The notes: a model not told the origin generated them from the letters alone. A DNA stretch of 64,000 nt from Bacillus cereus (GCF_025917685.1 NZ_CP089518.1:4791501-4855500), one strand, 5' to 3'; positions 49,749 to 64,000 are shown, numbered from the stretch's first letter. Numbers and translations are program-made.

Positions 49749-49826
49749 AAAAGCGAAAGTGGCTCGCTCTCAAGCCACCAGCAAAAAAGAAAAAGGCCCC
49801 GCTTTTCATCAAAGCGAAGCCACCCT
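49749..49826 (-). terminator. Truncated third repeat copy and rnr terminator
   Basis: AAAAGCGAAAGTGGCTCGCT is the start of a third, cut-off repeat unit (to about 49781). Next to it GGCTTCGCTTT pairs with AAAAGCGGGGCC on the minus strand, followed by TTTTTC, which ends the rnr transcript. Confidence 0.7.
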
Positions 49827-49830
49827 TTTC

Positions 49831-52269
49831 TTACTTACGCTTTTTCTTTTTCTTCTTGAATCCTGGTACATTTTCGAAGAATCCTTTTTTCTTCTTGCCA
49901 TTACCATCTTTTTTCCCTGGCTGACTAGCGGATGCTGGCCCTGATGCGGATGCGGATCCTCTTCCTTTGCCTTTTCCTTTGCCGTCACGGTCAAATTTTC
50001 TACCCGTGCCACGTTCGCCACCGCGCTCATTACTACGCTCGCTACGTCCACCGCGTTTCTTTCTACCTGTTCTTGGCTGTTCAATCACGACTGGACGATC
50101 TTTGAACTTACGACGAGGTGTGCCTTTCATACCAACGATTTCAAAGTCGATTGCGCGCTCGTCTTTATTTACGTTAATAACGCGAATTGTAATTTCGTCA
50201 CCGATGCGGAATACGTTACCTGTACGTTCTCCGATCATTGCGAAATGCTTCTCGTCGTAACGGTAGTAATCATCCGTTAAGTAACTAACGTGTACAAGAC
50301 CTTCAATTGTATTTGGAAGCTCTACGAATAAACCGAAGTTTGTTACAGAGCTAATCATACCGTCATACTCTTCACCGATCTTATCGACCATATACTCTGC
50401 TTTTTTCATTTCGTCTGTTTCACGCTCTGCTTCAACAGCACGACGTTCCATATTAGAAGAGTGCTCTGCAATCTCGGGTAAGTTTTCACGCCATTTTGCC
50501 TGTGTTTCACTATCAACTTTACCGTTAATGATATATTCACGAATTAATCGATGAACAATCGTATCTGGGTAACGACGGATCGGCGATGTGAAATGCGTAT
50601 AGAACTCAGTTGATAAACCGAAATGTCCTAAGCTATCCGAATCGTAACGTGCTTGCTTCATAGAACGAAGCATAACCGTTGAAATTACTACTTCTTCAGG
50701 CTGTCCTTGAACCATTTCAAGAATTTGTTGTAGCGCACGAGGATGTACTTCATTCGCACGTCCTTTTACCGCATATCCAAAGTTCGTTACAAACTCGAAG
50801 AAACGCTCTAACTTATCTTCTTTCGGATCTTCATGGACACGGTACATGAATGGTACGTTCATCCAGTGGAAATGCTCTGCTACTGTTTCGTTCGCAACAA
50901 GCATAAATTCTTCAATTAACTTTTCTGATACAGAACGATCACGCATGACAACATCAGTCGGTTTTCCTTCTTCATCTACTAATACTTTTGCTTCTTTAAA
51001 GTCAAAGTCGATTGCACCACGGCGCATACGCTTTTCACGTAAAATTTGTGCCAATTGACCCATCTCTTTAAACATTGGTACTAACGGTTCATAGCGCTTG
51101 ATTAACTCTTCGTCCTCATCTTCTAAAATGCTTCTTACGTCAGCATATGTCATACGCTCTGTCGTTTTAATCACACTTTGGAAAATCTCGTGTTTGACAA
51201 CATCACCTAAGTTGTTGATTTCCATTTCACAAGACAGTGTCAGACGGTCTACTTTCGGATTTAATGAACAAATACCGTTAGATAGACGATGTGGAATCAT
51301 TGGAATTACACGATCAACAAGATATACACTCGTCGCTCTTTCCGCTGCTTCAACATCAATTGGAGAACCTTCTTCAACGTAATGACTTACATCCGCAATA
51401 TGAACACCAAGCTTGTAATTACCGTTCTCAAGCTTCGTTACTGTAACAGCATCATCTAAATCTTTCGCGTCTGCACCATCAATCGTTACAATCATTTGGT
51501 CACGTAAATCACGGCGATCTTTTAAGTCTTCTTCTGAAATCGTTTCTGGTACACTGTTTGCGTGCTCCATCACTTCTTCAGGGAACGCTAAAGGTAAATG
51601 ATGTTTATGGATGACAGATAAAATATCTACTCCTGGATCATTTTTATGACCTAGAATTTGAATAACTTCACCTTCCGCACTTAAACGATTCTCTGGATAG
51701 CTCGTAATTTTAACAACAACTTTATGGCCTTCTACAGCACCCATTGATGCGCTTTTCAAGATGAAAATATCACTTGTCCAACGCTTATTATCAGGTATAA
51801 CAAACCCAAAGTTCTTTGATTCTGTATATGTACCAACTAGTTCTTTCGTTCCACGCTCTAAAATACGAACAATTGAGCCTTCTTGACGTGATCCACTTGA
51901 TTGCGAGCTAACACGTGCTAATACTGTATCACCATGAAGTGCGCCATTTAATTCTGTAGGTGGGATGAAAAGATCATCATCGCCCGTTTTCTTCTCTTCT
52001 GGAACGACGAAAGCAAAGCCACGTGCGTGTCCAATTAACTTACCGCGTACTAAATTCATTTTTTCTGGAAGACCGTAGCGGTTGCTACGTGTACGAACAA
52101 CAAGCCCCTTCTCTTCCATCATTACAAGTGCCTTTACAAAATCTTTAAAGCCTTCAGAACCTTCAATTCCAAATGCCGCTTCTAACTCTTGTATTGTTAA
52201 CGGTTTATACGCTTCTTCTCTCATAAATAATAACAACTTATCAATATGTTCTTGTATGATTTCTTCCAA
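49831..52269 (-). CDS. rnr: Ribonuclease R
   Basis: The 812-residue 3'-5' exoribonuclease has an N-terminal helix-turn-helix domain, two cold-shock domains (about 70-220), the RNB catalytic core ([20 protein letters not shown] with the four acidic residues; [39 protein letters not shown]), an S1 domain ([20 protein letters not shown]) and a long Lys/Arg/Gly/Ser-rich tail ending in KKKKKKRK. The start is TTG at 52269, eight bases after AAAGGAGG. It degrades structured RNA and, with SmpB-tmRNA, non-stop messages; the genes are adjacent. Confidence 0.97.
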   Translation of the reverse strand: MEEIIQEHIDKLLLFMREEAYKPLTIQELEAAFGIEGSEGFKDFVKALVMMEEKGLVVRTRSNRYGLPEKMNLVRGKLIGHARGFAFVVPEEKKTGDDDLFIPPTELNGALHGDTVLARVSSQSSGSRQEGSIVRILERGTKELVGTYTESKNFGFVIPDNKRWTSDIFILKSASMGAVEGHKVVVKITSYPENRLSAEGEVIQILGHKNDPGVDILSVIHKHHLPLAFPEEVMEHANSVPETISEEDLKDRRDLRDQMIVTIDGADAKDLDDAVTVTKLENGNYKLGVHIADVSHYVEEGSPIDVEAAERATSVYLVDRVIPMIPHRLSNGICSLNPKVDRLTLSCEMEINNLGDVVKHEIFQSVIKTTERMTYADVRSILEDEDEELIKRYEPLVPMFKEMGQLAQILREKRMRRGAIDFDFKEAKVLVDEEGKPTDVVMRDRSVSEKLIEEFMLVANETVAEHFHWMNVPFMYRVHEDPKEDKLERFFEFVTNFGYAVKGRANEVHPRALQQILEMVQGQPEEVVISTVMLRSMKQARYDSDSLGHFGLSTEFYTHFTSPIRRYPDTIVHRLIREYIINGKVDSETQAKWRENLPEIAEHSSNMERRAVEAERETDEMKKAEYMVDKIGEEYDGMISSVTNFGLFVELPNTIEGLVHVSYLTDDYYRYDEKHFAMIGERTGNVFRIGDEITIRVINVNKDERAIDFEIVGMKGTPRRKFKDRPVVIEQPRTGRKKRGGRSERSNERGGERGTGRKFDRDGKGKGKGRGSASASGPASASQPGKKDGNGKKKKGFFENVPGFKKKKKKRK

Positions 52270-52328
52270 GCAGAAATACCTCCTTTAAACCCTTATATTA
52301 TTTAGTGTATCCGAAAGATGGGGGATGT

Positions 52329-52446
52329 ATAAAGCGAAACTTTAATCATCTCCCAATGATTTTTTACAGTTTTCATAAAATGAAACTTTAATCAGTAAAG
52401 GGTTATCCATCTCCACTGATTATTAGCCCACAACCATCGGGATAAA
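52329..52446 (-). repeat. Rearranged bcr1-like element with doubled right end
   Basis: On the minus strand it starts TTTATCCCGATGGTTGTGGG, continues CTGATTAAAGTTTCATTTTAT, and then repeats GATTAAAGTTTCGCTTTAT about 50 bp further. It is a deleted copy with a second right end, between the esterase and rnr genes. Confidence 0.65.
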
Positions 52447-52465
52447 AAATTCCCTTATGAAAAAA

Positions 52466-52498
52466 AGAGGCAACTAGACCTTACCAATCTAGTTGCTC
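52466..52498 (-). terminator. Terminator overlapping the esterase 3' end
   Basis: GCAACTAGA and TCTAGTTGC pair, with the stop codon in the loop, then CTCTTTTTTT on the minus strand. Confidence 0.8.
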
Positions 52499-53224
52499 CA
52501 AGAAGTTATATACATCCTCATGTAGCACATCACGTTCTTTATCAAGTGTAATGACATGCGTAGAGTCTTCATACCATTTAATGTCTTTTAACGTAGATTC
52601 TACACCGTTATAAATAATGTTAGCACTATCTGTATTAATCATTTCATCATGACGTGCTTGCACAACGAATGTTGGTGCATAAATCATATCAACATTATTG
52701 CGTACGTCACGAATCAACTCTTGTAATGCTTTTAATGTATTCATCGGTGTCTGTTTAAATTCAAACATTTCCTGCTCAATTCGCTCAGGTGATTTTTGTT
52801 CACGCTTTTTATATTCGCGAGCATATGCCAATATACCTTGGTACATAATTTCTTCACTTTTAATGTACATCGGTGCACACATTGGTACAACACCTAAAAT
52901 CGGTAATGTATAAGCAAGTTTTAATGAGAATACTCCACCTAATGATAATCCAACCGCAGCTATTTTCTCGTAACCTTGATCTTTTAAATGCTGGTAGGCA
53001 TTCATTACATCTTCCCACCAGTCTTCAGGACCTGTATGAACAAGCTGCTCTGGTGGTACGCCGTGTCCTTTATAAATTGGCGCATGACAAGTATAGCCTT
53101 TCTTCTCTAAGAAACGCCCTAGCATGCGTACGTCAGCTGAGTTCCCTGTGAATCCATGTAATAATAAAACAGCGCGGTCTCCACCTTCAAATGTAAATGG
53201 TTTTGGAGATGCTAATTTCATCAT
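52481..53224 (-). CDS. est: Carboxylesterase (Est/YvaK-like alpha/beta hydrolase)
   Basis: The 247-residue protein is a serine hydrolase like Geobacillus Est30. The nucleophile is in VGLSLGG (about residue 94), the acid in [10 protein letters not shown] (about 193) and the histidine in [11 protein letters not shown] (about 223); the oxyanion segment is LLHGFTGN. It cleaves short-chain carboxyl esters in the cytoplasm. It lies between secG and rnr, the usual Bacillus order. GAGGAG is six bases upstream of the first ATG. Confidence 0.93.
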   Translation of the reverse strand: MMKLASPKPFTFEGGDRAVLLLHGFTGNSADVRMLGRFLEKKGYTCHAPIYKGHGVPPEQLVHTGPEDWWEDVMNAYQHLKDQGYEKIAAVGLSLGGVFSLKLAYTLPILGVVPMCAPMYIKSEEIMYQGILAYAREYKKREQKSPERIEQEMFEFKQTPMNTLKALQELIRDVRNNVDMIYAPTFVVQARHDEMINTDSANIIYNGVESTLKDIKWYEDSTHVITLDKERDVLHEDVYNFLEQLDW

Positions 53225-53329
53225 GTACTTCTCCTCTTTCTCTTCTGTAATCTAGTCGTATTCTTTCTATTCTTAGTGTACCATATTTATAATTCTATAA
53301 TCTAATTAGAAACTTTTTTTGAATAACAA

Positions 53330-53376
53330 ATAAAAAAAGAAGAACCATTAGCATAACCGGCTAACGCTTCTTCTTT
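53330..53376 (-). terminator. Terminator of secG
   Basis: AAAAGAAGAAGCGTTAGCC pairs with GGCTAATGGTTCTTCTTTT (small bulge) on the minus strand, followed by TTTATT. Confidence 0.75.
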
Positions 53377-53381
53377 TAATT

Positions 53382-53615
53382 TTATAAGTTTAAGTACGTA
53401 ACAGCAATTGTTAATACGAAGAATAATACAGCTAAAACAACTGTAATACGGTTTAATACCGCTTCAATTCCACGTGCTTTTTGCTTACCAAATAATTGCT
53501 CTGCACCGCCTGAAATTGCACCTGAAAGGCCTGAGCTATTACTAGACTGCATAAGTACCATAACAATCATTAAAATCGATACAATAATAAGTAAAACGGA
53601 TAATAACGTATGCAC
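53382..53615 (-). CDS. secG: Preprotein translocase subunit SecG
   Basis: The 77-residue protein has two membrane helices ([20 protein letters not shown] and [19 protein letters not shown]) joined by the conserved [26 protein letters not shown] loop. SecG assists the SecYE channel in protein export. The start is GTG at 53615, seven bases after GGAGGT. It leads the secG-est-rnr-smpB-ssrA block. Confidence 0.95.
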   Translation of the reverse strand: MHTLLSVLLIIVSILMIVMVLMQSSNSSGLSGAISGGAEQLFGKQKARGIEAVLNRITVVLAVLFFVLTIAVTYLNL

Positions 53616-53670
53616 TTGGCGTACCTCCTACAAAGATTCAGTTATTTCAACTGTAGCATAAATCCTATAG

Positions 53671-53703
53671 AAAAGCGAGAGCTATAGGGTCGCTCTCGCT
53701 TTT
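53671..53703 (-). terminator. Terminator of the CidAB/LrgAB-type operon
   Basis: AAAAGCGAGAG and CTCTCGCTTTT pair around an 11-base loop, just after the second gene. Confidence 0.85.
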
Positions 53704-53709
53704 CTTCTA

Positions 53710-54402
53710 TTACATAAACATCATTGCAAATAATGGTCCGAGCAAACATGTCAAAATTGCTGTTAATGTCATTGTTACCGATCCAATAACACCTTCATGC
53801 TCATTATTTTTCATCGCTCTCATAACACCCATAATATGAGATGCACATCCAAAGCCAATCCCTTTACCAACTGAGTTTGTAACGCGGCTCCATTTTAATA
53901 AAATTGGTCCTGTAATCGTTCCAGTAATCCCTGCGATAACGACGAAGGCCGCTGTTAAGGAAGGGACACCGCCCACTTGTTCAGATACACTCATCGCAAC
54001 TGGCATTGTCACTGACTTTGGTAAAGAAGATAAAATTAAACTTTTATCTGTTCCCATAAGCGTGGCGATAGCGAAATCACTTGCAATCGCTACTGTTGTA
54101 CCTACCAATACACCACCAGCAATTGGTACAACATATTTTTGCAGAACATGGCGTTGTTTATAAAGCGGAATTGCAAATGCTACAACACCTGGTCCAAGTA
54201 GCTTCGCAATCCAGCCACCACCGCTTTCCATGTAATTTTGATATGGTATATCAAGCACTATAAATAAGAAAGCCATTAATCCTGTCGCTACAAGCATTGG
54301 AATGGTGAATGGTGTTGGAAATAATTTATAGATTTTTTTAGATAATTGATATAATAGCACCGTAAAAAGAACCCAACCGATTCCGATTAATATTTGGCTC
54401 AT
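53710..54402 (-). CDS. LrgB/CidB-type membrane protein
   Basis: The 230-residue protein has seven to eight membrane segments and the LrgB signature: NYMESGGGWIAKLLGPGVVAFAIPLYKQ, SSLPKSVTMPVAMSVSEQVGGVPSLTAAFVVIAGITG and GFGCASHIMGVMRA. With its small partner it belongs to the CidAB/LrgAB holin-antiholin-like systems that affect murein hydrolase export, programmed death and pyruvate or overflow metabolism. It overlaps the partner by four bases. Confidence 0.92.
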   Translation of the reverse strand: MSQILIGIGWVLFTVLLYQLSKKIYKLFPTPFTIPMLVATGLMAFLFIVLDIPYQNYMESGGGWIAKLLGPGVVAFAIPLYKQRHVLQKYVVPIAGGVLVGTTVAIASDFAIATLMGTDKSLILSSLPKSVTMPVAMSVSEQVGGVPSLTAAFVVIAGITGTITGPILLKWSRVTNSVGKGIGFGCASHIMGVMRAMKNNEHEGVIGSVTMTLTAILTCLLGPLFAMMFM

Positions 54403-54767
54403 TGTGTCTCTTTTTCCTTTCTATTCGCAAGATATTGTCCTGTATGTCCTGCGACAATAATAATTAAAAACGTACTCGCTATAACTGTAATGAAAAGAGA
54501 AATTCCTTTACTCATAAAAAAAGCACCGTAATTCATTAGGCCAAGCGTTGGCGGAATTAATAAAAACGGCATAATAGCAACTAGTGTTTCTGCCCCTAAA
54601 TCAAACCATTTCACTGGAAGTACTTTTAGGCTAAGTAAAACAAGTAAGAAAAACATCCCAATCAAACTTCCTGGAATCGGAATATTCAATATTTCTTGCA
54701 CCCAATTTCCAACCATATAAAACACGTAAAGAGCAGCAATTTGGACAAGAATCTTTGTAAATTTCAT
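54399..54767 (-). CDS. cidA: CidA/LrgA-type holin-like protein
   Basis: From the third ATG (54767), nine bases after GAGGG, the protein has 122 residues and four membrane helices. The family motif WVQEILNIPIPGSLIGMFFLLVLL and the PFLLIPPTLGLMNY region are clear. CidA proteins oligomerise like holins. The first two ATGs of the frame lie too close to the ribosome binding site. The usual LysR (CidR) or LytSR regulators are not adjacent, so control is unknown. Confidence 0.88.
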   Translation of the reverse strand: MKFTKILVQIAALYVFYMVGNWVQEILNIPIPGSLIGMFFLLVLLSLKVLPVKWFDLGAETLVAIMPFLLIPPTLGLMNYGAFFMSKGISLFITVIASTFLIIIVAGHTGQYLANRKEKETQ

Positions 54768-55002
54768 GTTCATCATCCCTCATGTTTATACGACCTTCTG
54801 TTAATATCTTTATCATAGTATAAATTGTAAAAAGCTGCAATTTATCAAATCAACAGCAAAATTCCATCATATTATACGCTTACACCCTTGATATGACTGC
54901 ATTTCCGAACTTAAATTACGTCAAAAACATTGACCTAATTTATAAAGTTTATATTTTCTGAATTTTAATGGTTACTATTTCAATAAAACAAAACTTCACT
55001 CC

Positions 55003-55095
55003 ATTTTTGCTCAGCTATTTGTGAGCAGTAAGACTCCACCTCAAAATCCGCCTGTAAAGCAAAGAAGTTAGATGGGAGGCTTCTGTCGGAAAACA
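55003..55095 (+). repeat. Degenerate bcr1-like relic
   Basis: GCTCAGCTATTTGTGAGCAG then GACTCCACCTCAAAATCCGC resembles the left and middle parts of the intact copy at 23903 (CCCGCTATTTGCGGGC; CTTCCACCTTAAAATCC). The right end is missing. The stretch 54841-55002 holds nothing I can name. Confidence 0.5.
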
Positions 55096-55134
55096 AAAAA
55101 ACAGACCGTGATTTCTCACGGTCTGTCGTTATTT
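55096..55134 (-). terminator. Terminator of glycolytic operon after eno
   Basis: ACAGACCGTG and CACGGTCTGT pair around ATTTCT, with TTTTTTTG on the minus strand. Confidence 0.88.
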
Positions 55135-55141
55135 TCTGCAA

Positions 55142-58752
<3,611 letters not shown>

Positions 58753-58781
58753 TTACACCGTCCTTTTTCTTTGGCTGCTAC

Positions 58782-59966
58782 TTATTTGTCGTTAAGACAA
58801 ACTACACCTGGAAGCTCTTTGCCTTCCATGAATTCTAATGACGCACCGCCGCCAGTAGAAATGTGGCTCATTTTATCAGCCATACCGAATTTTTCAACAG
58901 CTGCTGCAGAGTCACCACCGCCGATAACAGAGTATGTATCTTCTGCATCTGCTAATGCTTGTCCTACTGCTTTTGTACCTTCTGCGAATGGAGTCATTTC
59001 GAATACACCCATTGGTCCATTCCATACAACAAGCTTAGAATTTTTAATTACATCTGCATAAATTTCACGTGTTTTAGGACCGATGTCCACGCCTTCCCAA
59101 GTAGAAGGGATAGAGTCGATACCTACGATTTGAGTTGTTGCAGTTTCAGAGAATTCCTCTGTGATTACAACATCAACTGGCATGTAGAAGTTTACGCCTT
59201 TTTCTTTTGCAAGTTGCATAAATTCTTTAGCTAGTTCGATCTTGTCGTCTTCACATAGAGATAGACCAATTTCATGACCTAAAGCTTTAACAAATGTGTA
59301 AGCAAGTCCGCCACCGATGATTAAGTTATCTACTTTGTCTAATAGATGACGAATTACACCGATTTTATCTTTTACTTTCGCACCACCGATGATAGCTGTG
59401 AATGGACGTTCTGGGTTAGAAAGTGCTTTACCTAATACATCTAACTCTTTTTCCATTAATAGACCAGATACTGCTGGTAGGTAGTCTGCGATTCCTGCTG
59501 TAGAAGCGTGAGCACGGTGAGCTGCACCGAATGCATCATTTACGAAGATATCAGCAAGAGCTGCAAATTCTTTCGCAAGTTCTGCATCGTTCTTTTCTTC
59601 GCCCGCATAGAAACGTACGTTTTCAAGAACTAATACGTCGCCTTCGTTCATTGCTGCAACCATTTCTTGTGCAACTGGTCCGAATGCTTCGTCCGCTTTT
59701 TTAACATCTTTACCAAGAAGCTCACCTAAACGTGCAGCTACTGGAGTAAGACGTAATTCTTCTACTGCTTGACCTTTTGGACGGCCTAAATGACTTGCTA
59801 AAATTACTTTCGCACCTTGCTCTACTAAATATTGAATTGTAGGAAGAGCTGCACGGATACGAGTTTCATCTGTAATTTTGCCTTCTTTCATAGGTACGTT
59901 GAAATCAACGCGGCAAAATACACGCTTACCTTTTAAATCTACGTCACGAATTGATTTTTTGTTCAT
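58782..59966 (-). CDS. pgk: Phosphoglycerate kinase
   Basis: The 394-residue two-domain kinase has the signature [12 protein letters not shown] at the N-terminus, SHLGRPKG for 3-phosphoglycerate, [14 protein letters not shown], and the nucleotide-binding NGPMGVFE and [13 protein letters not shown] segments. It makes ATP from 1,3-bisphosphoglycerate. It follows gapA after 139 bp that contain a hairpin. Confidence 0.98.
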   Translation of the reverse strand: MNKKSIRDVDLKGKRVFCRVDFNVPMKEGKITDETRIRAALPTIQYLVEQGAKVILASHLGRPKGQAVEELRLTPVAARLGELLGKDVKKADEAFGPVAQEMVAAMNEGDVLVLENVRFYAGEEKNDAELAKEFAALADIFVNDAFGAAHRAHASTAGIADYLPAVSGLLMEKELDVLGKALSNPERPFTAIIGGAKVKDKIGVIRHLLDKVDNLIIGGGLAYTFVKALGHEIGLSLCEDDKIELAKEFMQLAKEKGVNFYMPVDVVITEEFSETATTQIVGIDSIPSTWEGVDIGPKTREIYADVIKNSKLVVWNGPMGVFEMTPFAEGTKAVGQALADAEDTYSVIGGGDSAAAVEKFGMADKMSHISTGGGASLEFMEGKELPGVVCLNDK

Positions 59967-60044
59967 TGGATTTCCCTCCGACTACTAGTTAGGATTGACA
60001 AAACCCATTCAAAAGCTTAACACATTTGCTTCTAAAACGAAAGA

Positions 60045-60088
60045 AGAGAGAGAGGGAACAAACCCTCTCCCTCGTTTTGTCATTGATT
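60045..60088 (-). terminator. Hairpin between gapA and pgk
   Basis: GAGGGAGAGGG pairs with CCCTCTCTCTC on the minus strand. The T-run is poor, so it is more likely an attenuator or mRNA-stability element that makes gapA more abundant than downstream genes. Confidence 0.5.
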
Positions 60089-60105
60089 GCTTATATACTT
60101 AAGAA

Positions 60106-61131
<1,026 letters not shown>

Positions 61132-61137
61132 TTATAT

Positions 61138-62166
61138 TTAAAGGGTAATACCCTTTGTTAACTGTTTTGCTGCACCTTCATCTGTAATTAGAATTGAAGT
61201 GTGCCCTTGCTTTATTACAGCCTGTATTGCCTTTGCCTTTGAAGAACCTCCAGCGACCGCAACAACGTGAGATACATTTTGTAAATCTTCAAGTTGCATA
61301 CCAACCGTTCTTACTTTATGAACAACATTTCCTTGTTCATTAAAGTAGTAACCGAAAGCTTCGCCAACTGCTTCGCTTGCCTGAATCTTTAACCAATCTG
61401 CTTCTGAAGTATTTCTGCGACGTGCCATTGTTAACGCATCACCAATTCCATGAATGACGATATTGGAAGATCGAATCAACTCAAGAACTTCTTTCACGGA
61501 GGGCTCTGTTACAATGGACGCATATGCTTCGCTACTAACGTGATCTGGAACATACAATAAGCGATAATTACTCATCGTATTTTGTGCCATTTTGGCGCAA
61601 ATAGTATTGGCTTCTAACTCAACACCTTCTCCAATTCCACCACGTGCTGGGACAAATAGCATATGTAAATCTTTGCAATCAAGTTGCATCATGTCCGCAG
61701 CAGCAGCTAGCGTAGTTCCTCCAGCCACAGCAACGATATTATTCACTGTCAGACGGTCTTTTATACAAGTCACACAAGCACGGCCCATCTCCAGTTTGAC
61801 CCAAGGTGATTCATCACTATCACCAGGGACAACGAAAACTTCATCCAAGTCTAATGTTTCCTTAAGTTGTTTTTCTAAAACCTTTAACCCGGAAATTTCT
61901 TTCATAAAGTCTTCCAAAGCAAGAACTAAAGCTGTTCCTTCTTCTGTCAAAGTCATTCCAGAAGAAGCGACGTGAACTAAGTTTTGTTCTTTCAAAACTT
62001 GAACTTCACTTCGCAATACTCGTTCTGTCATACCGAGACTTGCTGATAAGTTCCTTCTTCCAATCGGCTGCATGAGCCTAATGTATTGAAGAACTTGCAT
62101 TCTCGTTTGCATAACAGGTAGCAGATCAGGTAATAATTTTTTTGTGTTCTGAATCCATGAGCGCAT
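61138..62166 (-). CDS. cggR: Central glycolytic genes regulator CggR
   Basis: From the ATG at 62166, seven bases after GAGGAG, the protein has 342 residues. It is a SorC/DeoR-type repressor: N-terminal winged HTH (RLMQPIGRRNLSASLGMTERVLRSEVQVLKEQ) and a C-terminal sugar-phosphate-binding domain (VAVAGGTTLAAAADMM; ARGGIGEGVELEANTICAKM; HGIGDALTMARRR). Fructose 1,6-bisphosphate releases it from its operator in B. subtilis. It heads the gapA operon and represses its own transcription. Confidence 0.96.
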   Translation of the reverse strand: MRSWIQNTKKLLPDLLPVMQTRMQVLQYIRLMQPIGRRNLSASLGMTERVLRSEVQVLKEQNLVHVASSGMTLTEEGTALVLALEDFMKEISGLKVLEKQLKETLDLDEVFVVPGDSDESPWVKLEMGRACVTCIKDRLTVNNIVAVAGGTTLAAAADMMQLDCKDLHMLFVPARGGIGEGVELEANTICAKMAQNTMSNYRLLYVPDHVSSEAYASIVTEPSVKEVLELIRSSNIVIHGIGDALTMARRRNTSEADWLKIQASEAVGEAFGYYFNEQGNVVHKVRTVGMQLEDLQNVSHVVAVAGGSSKAKAIQAVIKQGHTSILITDEGAAKQLTKGITL

Positions 62167-62205
62167 ATCTTTTCTCCTCACTACATTGGTTCATTTTCCC
62201 TTGTG

Positions 62206-62241
62206 GTCACTTTGTGTCCCGTAGTGACATTTTATGTCCCA
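62206..62241 (-). promoter_or_regulatory. CggR operator
   Basis: On the minus strand TGGGAC-N6-TGTC-ACTA-CGGGAC-N6-TGAC, two direct half-operators in the arrangement known for the B. subtilis cggR operator. A weak promoter (TTACAA-17-ATTATT) lies just upstream at about 62258-62286. Confidence 0.9.
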
Positions 62242-62301
62242 CATAGGTTAAAAAAATAATCCCTGCTACGTGTATTATTGTAACAGGAGATAGAAACTTA
62301 T

Positions 62302-62547
62302 TCAACTCTTAACTGCATTCTTTATATAGTTTATTATGACACCTTTGTGAATGTTACCATATTCCACCTGTTTCCCGCCTATTTCTACAACCGGAATCAT
62401 TAAATGATATTTCTCCAAAAGGTCATTATCTTCATATATATCTATTTCCTCGATTTGAAAAGAATATTCACATTGTACTTCCTGTAAAACTTGTTTCGCC
62501 TGCACGCAAAGACCACAATCTTTTTTTGTATATAGTACAACTTTCAT
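62302..62547 (-). CDS. Glutaredoxin-like/thioredoxin-fold small protein
   Basis: From the ATG at 62547 (AGGTGA six bases upstream) the protein has 81 residues. The thioredoxin-fold start VVLYTKKDCGLCVQAKQVLQ carries a CGLC redox pair, and MIPVVEIGGKQ provides the cis-proline after the second strand. Such proteins are glutaredoxin or NrdH-like; in Bacilli, which lack glutathione, bacillithiol or thioredoxin reductase may be the partner. It follows rpoN with its ribosome binding site at the rpoN stop codon, so they are co-transcribed. Confidence 0.88.
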   Translation of the reverse strand: MKVVLYTKKDCGLCVQAKQVLQEVQCEYSFQIEEIDIYEDNDLLEKYHLMIPVVEIGGKQVEYGNIHKGVIINYIKNAVKS

Positions 62548-62556
62548 CTTCTTCAC

Positions 62557-63864
62557 CTATCCAATTGTTTTTCTTAGAGACGAAGCTGGAATATGCATCT
62601 GTTCTCTATATTTAGCAACTGTTCTTCGAGAAATAACGATTTCATGCTCTTCTTCTAATAATTTTGAAATCTTTTGATCTGAAAGTGGCTTCTTCTTATT
62701 CTCCGCTTCAACAAGTGTTTGAATAAATTGTTTTACACGCTTTGTAGAAACTGCTTCATCTTCAGTAGTCGACACGGCATTGCTAAAAAACGATTTCATC
62801 TCAAACAAACCGTGTGGTGTTTGCACATATTTATTTCGCGTTGCACGACTAATTGTAGATTCATGCACACTTAGCTCTTCCGCCACCTCTTTTAAAGCAA
62901 GCGGCTTTAAATACGCTGGACCTTCCCAGAAGAAATCACGTTGTTTTTCCATAATAATGGTCATCACTTGCAGAAGCGTTTGTTTTCTCTGTTTCAAACT
63001 GCGCATAATCCACTGCACATGCTGATACTTTTCTGATACGTAAGATGCTACTTCACTCTCACTATTATTAAGAAGCGCACTATACTCAGAATGAATTTCA
63101 ATTCTTGGCATATTTCTCTCATTCATCTGTAAAACAAGACGATCACCATCTTTTTTCACTGCCATATCAGGCACAATATAAAGTGGTTTATCAGAAGAAA
63201 ACGCAAGACCTGGCTTTGGCTGCAATGATGTTATACAATTTACCGCATCCTGCAATTCTTCATTGCTACACTTCAACACTTGAACAAGCTTTCGCCAATC
63301 TTTCTTCACGAAATAAGCGAAATGATCTTCTATAACCTCTTCTGCCAATCCATTCCGTCTTTGTAAGCGCTTCAATTGCAAAGTTAGACATTCCTGAATA
63401 TTACGCGCTCCTACCCCTGCTGGCTCAAGTGATTGGACAAGCTCTACAGAACGGTCGACTACATAAATCGGTGCGGAAAGAAGATTTGCTAACTCTTCAT
63501 TCGTTTCTTGTAAATACCCATTTCCATCCATGTTCATAATAATGAAAGAAGCTACTTTTCGCTCTTCTTCCTCTATTTTATAATACTGTATTTGATTTAA
63601 TAAATGTTGCTGAATCGTTGTAGAATCCACACTGTAGATTTCCATCTGATTCTCGACTTGTTTGCTGGTACTTTTACTTGTGTTAGAGCTCTTTTTCTTC
63701 TCCCTCTCAAAACCACCTAACTCAATAAGGGGATTCTCTAACGATTGCTCATACAAAAACTCCGATAATTCTTGTACATTATACTGGAGCATTGTAATCG
63801 CTTGCCTTAACTCTTGTGTCATTGCCAAACGTAAGCTTTGTTCTTGTAAAAGACTTGCCTTCAA
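62557..63864 (-). CDS. rpoN: RNA polymerase sigma-54 factor (SigL)
   Basis: The start is TTG at 63864 with AAGGGGGAGA upstream, giving 435 residues, the length of B. subtilis SigL; the longer frame to 63933 is unlikely. Region I is Gln/Leu-rich (LLQEQSLRLAMTQELRQAITMLQYN), the core-binding domain lies in the middle, the HTH is ALKEVAEELSVHESTISRATRNKYVQT and the RpoN box is ISRRTVAKYREQ. Sigma-54 promoters need an activator ATPase; in Bacillus they serve amino acid, acetoin and cold functions. It is followed by a glutaredoxin-like gene and cggR. Confidence 0.96.
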   Translation of the reverse strand: MKASLLQEQSLRLAMTQELRQAITMLQYNVQELSEFLYEQSLENPLIELGGFEREKKKSSNTSKSTSKQVENQMEIYSVDSTTIQQHLLNQIQYYKIEEEERKVASFIIMNMDGNGYLQETNEELANLLSAPIYVVDRSVELVQSLEPAGVGARNIQECLTLQLKRLQRRNGLAEEVIEDHFAYFVKKDWRKLVQVLKCSNEELQDAVNCITSLQPKPGLAFSSDKPLYIVPDMAVKKDGDRLVLQMNERNMPRIEIHSEYSALLNNSESEVASYVSEKYQHVQWIMRSLKQRKQTLLQVMTIIMEKQRDFFWEGPAYLKPLALKEVAEELSVHESTISRATRNKYVQTPHGLFEMKSFFSNAVSTTEDEAVSTKRVKQFIQTLVEAENKKKPLSDQKISKLLEEEHEIVISRRTVAKYREQMHIPASSLRKTIG

Positions 63865-64000
63865 ACTAATCTCCCCCTTGTTTCTATTGTACAATAAGTT
63901 TGGTAAAAGGAGAATGCTATCACAGACACCCATTCCAAAATATTATTAATTTATATGTATTAATGAGATTTACAACTTACAACCGAAATTTGAATAATAT
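63865..64000. other. Upstream region of rpoN at the window edge
   Basis: This stretch must hold the rpoN promoter, but no convincing -35/-10 pair was identified, and no other gene starts before the window ends. Confidence 0.3.

Overview
The window is a low-GC Firmicute chromosome segment that I assign to the Bacillus cereus group. The evidence is a cereolysin O/anthrolysin O-type cytolysin gene with an exact PlcR box, a FatB/YclQ-type petrobactin importer, copies of what look like bcr1 repeats (about 155 bp, bounded by TTTAT), a tmRNA encoding the tag GKQNNLSLAA, and typical Bacillus regulation (T-box, CggR operator, PerR box, Fur box, cre sites, fluoride riboswitch). I see no prophage, complete insertion sequence, CRISPR array or rRNA operon. 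Most genes lie on the minus strand.

Layout. 1-5.3 kb: 5' part of a secreted neutral protease gene, a pirin/MarR pair with a quinone-type operator, a putative zincin, a DedA protein and a KhtTU-type K+/H+ antiporter with an extra unlisted small ORF. 5.4-17 kb: three alanine/glycine:cation symporter paralogues sharing one promoter design, PerR-boxed dps, ferritin, a LOG-type hydrolase, a MazG-like hydrolase and two NupC paralogues. 17-30 kb: an NAD(P)-binding protein, a secreted thioester-domain protein, an aldo/keto reductase, an MFS pump divergent from an HxlR regulator, a DUF1641/NDH-2 pair, T-box-controlled tyrS, murB, a SET-domain protein, a membrane-anchored EEP protein and a fluoride riboswitch driving two FluC genes. 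30-40.8 kb: small spore-like and membrane proteins, speG, psiE, a NERD protein plus a decayed paralogue, an ECF sigma/anti-sigma pair, and a cyanate module (Lrp-type regulator divergent from beta-carbonic anhydrase, cyanase and an NCS2 permease).

40.8-48.9 kb: the cytolysin gene preceded, in the same PlcR-type transcription unit, by a 26-codon ORF for an amphipathic peptide; a Fur-boxed siderophore ABC operon; an orphan response regulator; tmRNA. 49-64 kb: the conserved block secG-est-rnr-smpB-ssrA, a CidAB/LrgAB-type holin pair, and the central glycolytic operon cggR-gapA-pgk-tpiA-gpmI-eno preceded by a glutaredoxin-like gene and rpoN/sigL.

Repeats are prominent: bcr1-like elements (some inserted on stop codons), a second hairpin-forming family in full-full-partial tandem arrays at two distant loci, and a TATATCAGCGAT-type repeat at two loci. 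The most attractive undescribed candidate is the small peptide ORF ahead of the cytolysin gene. All assignments rest on reading the sequence and on memory of the families; no database search was run.
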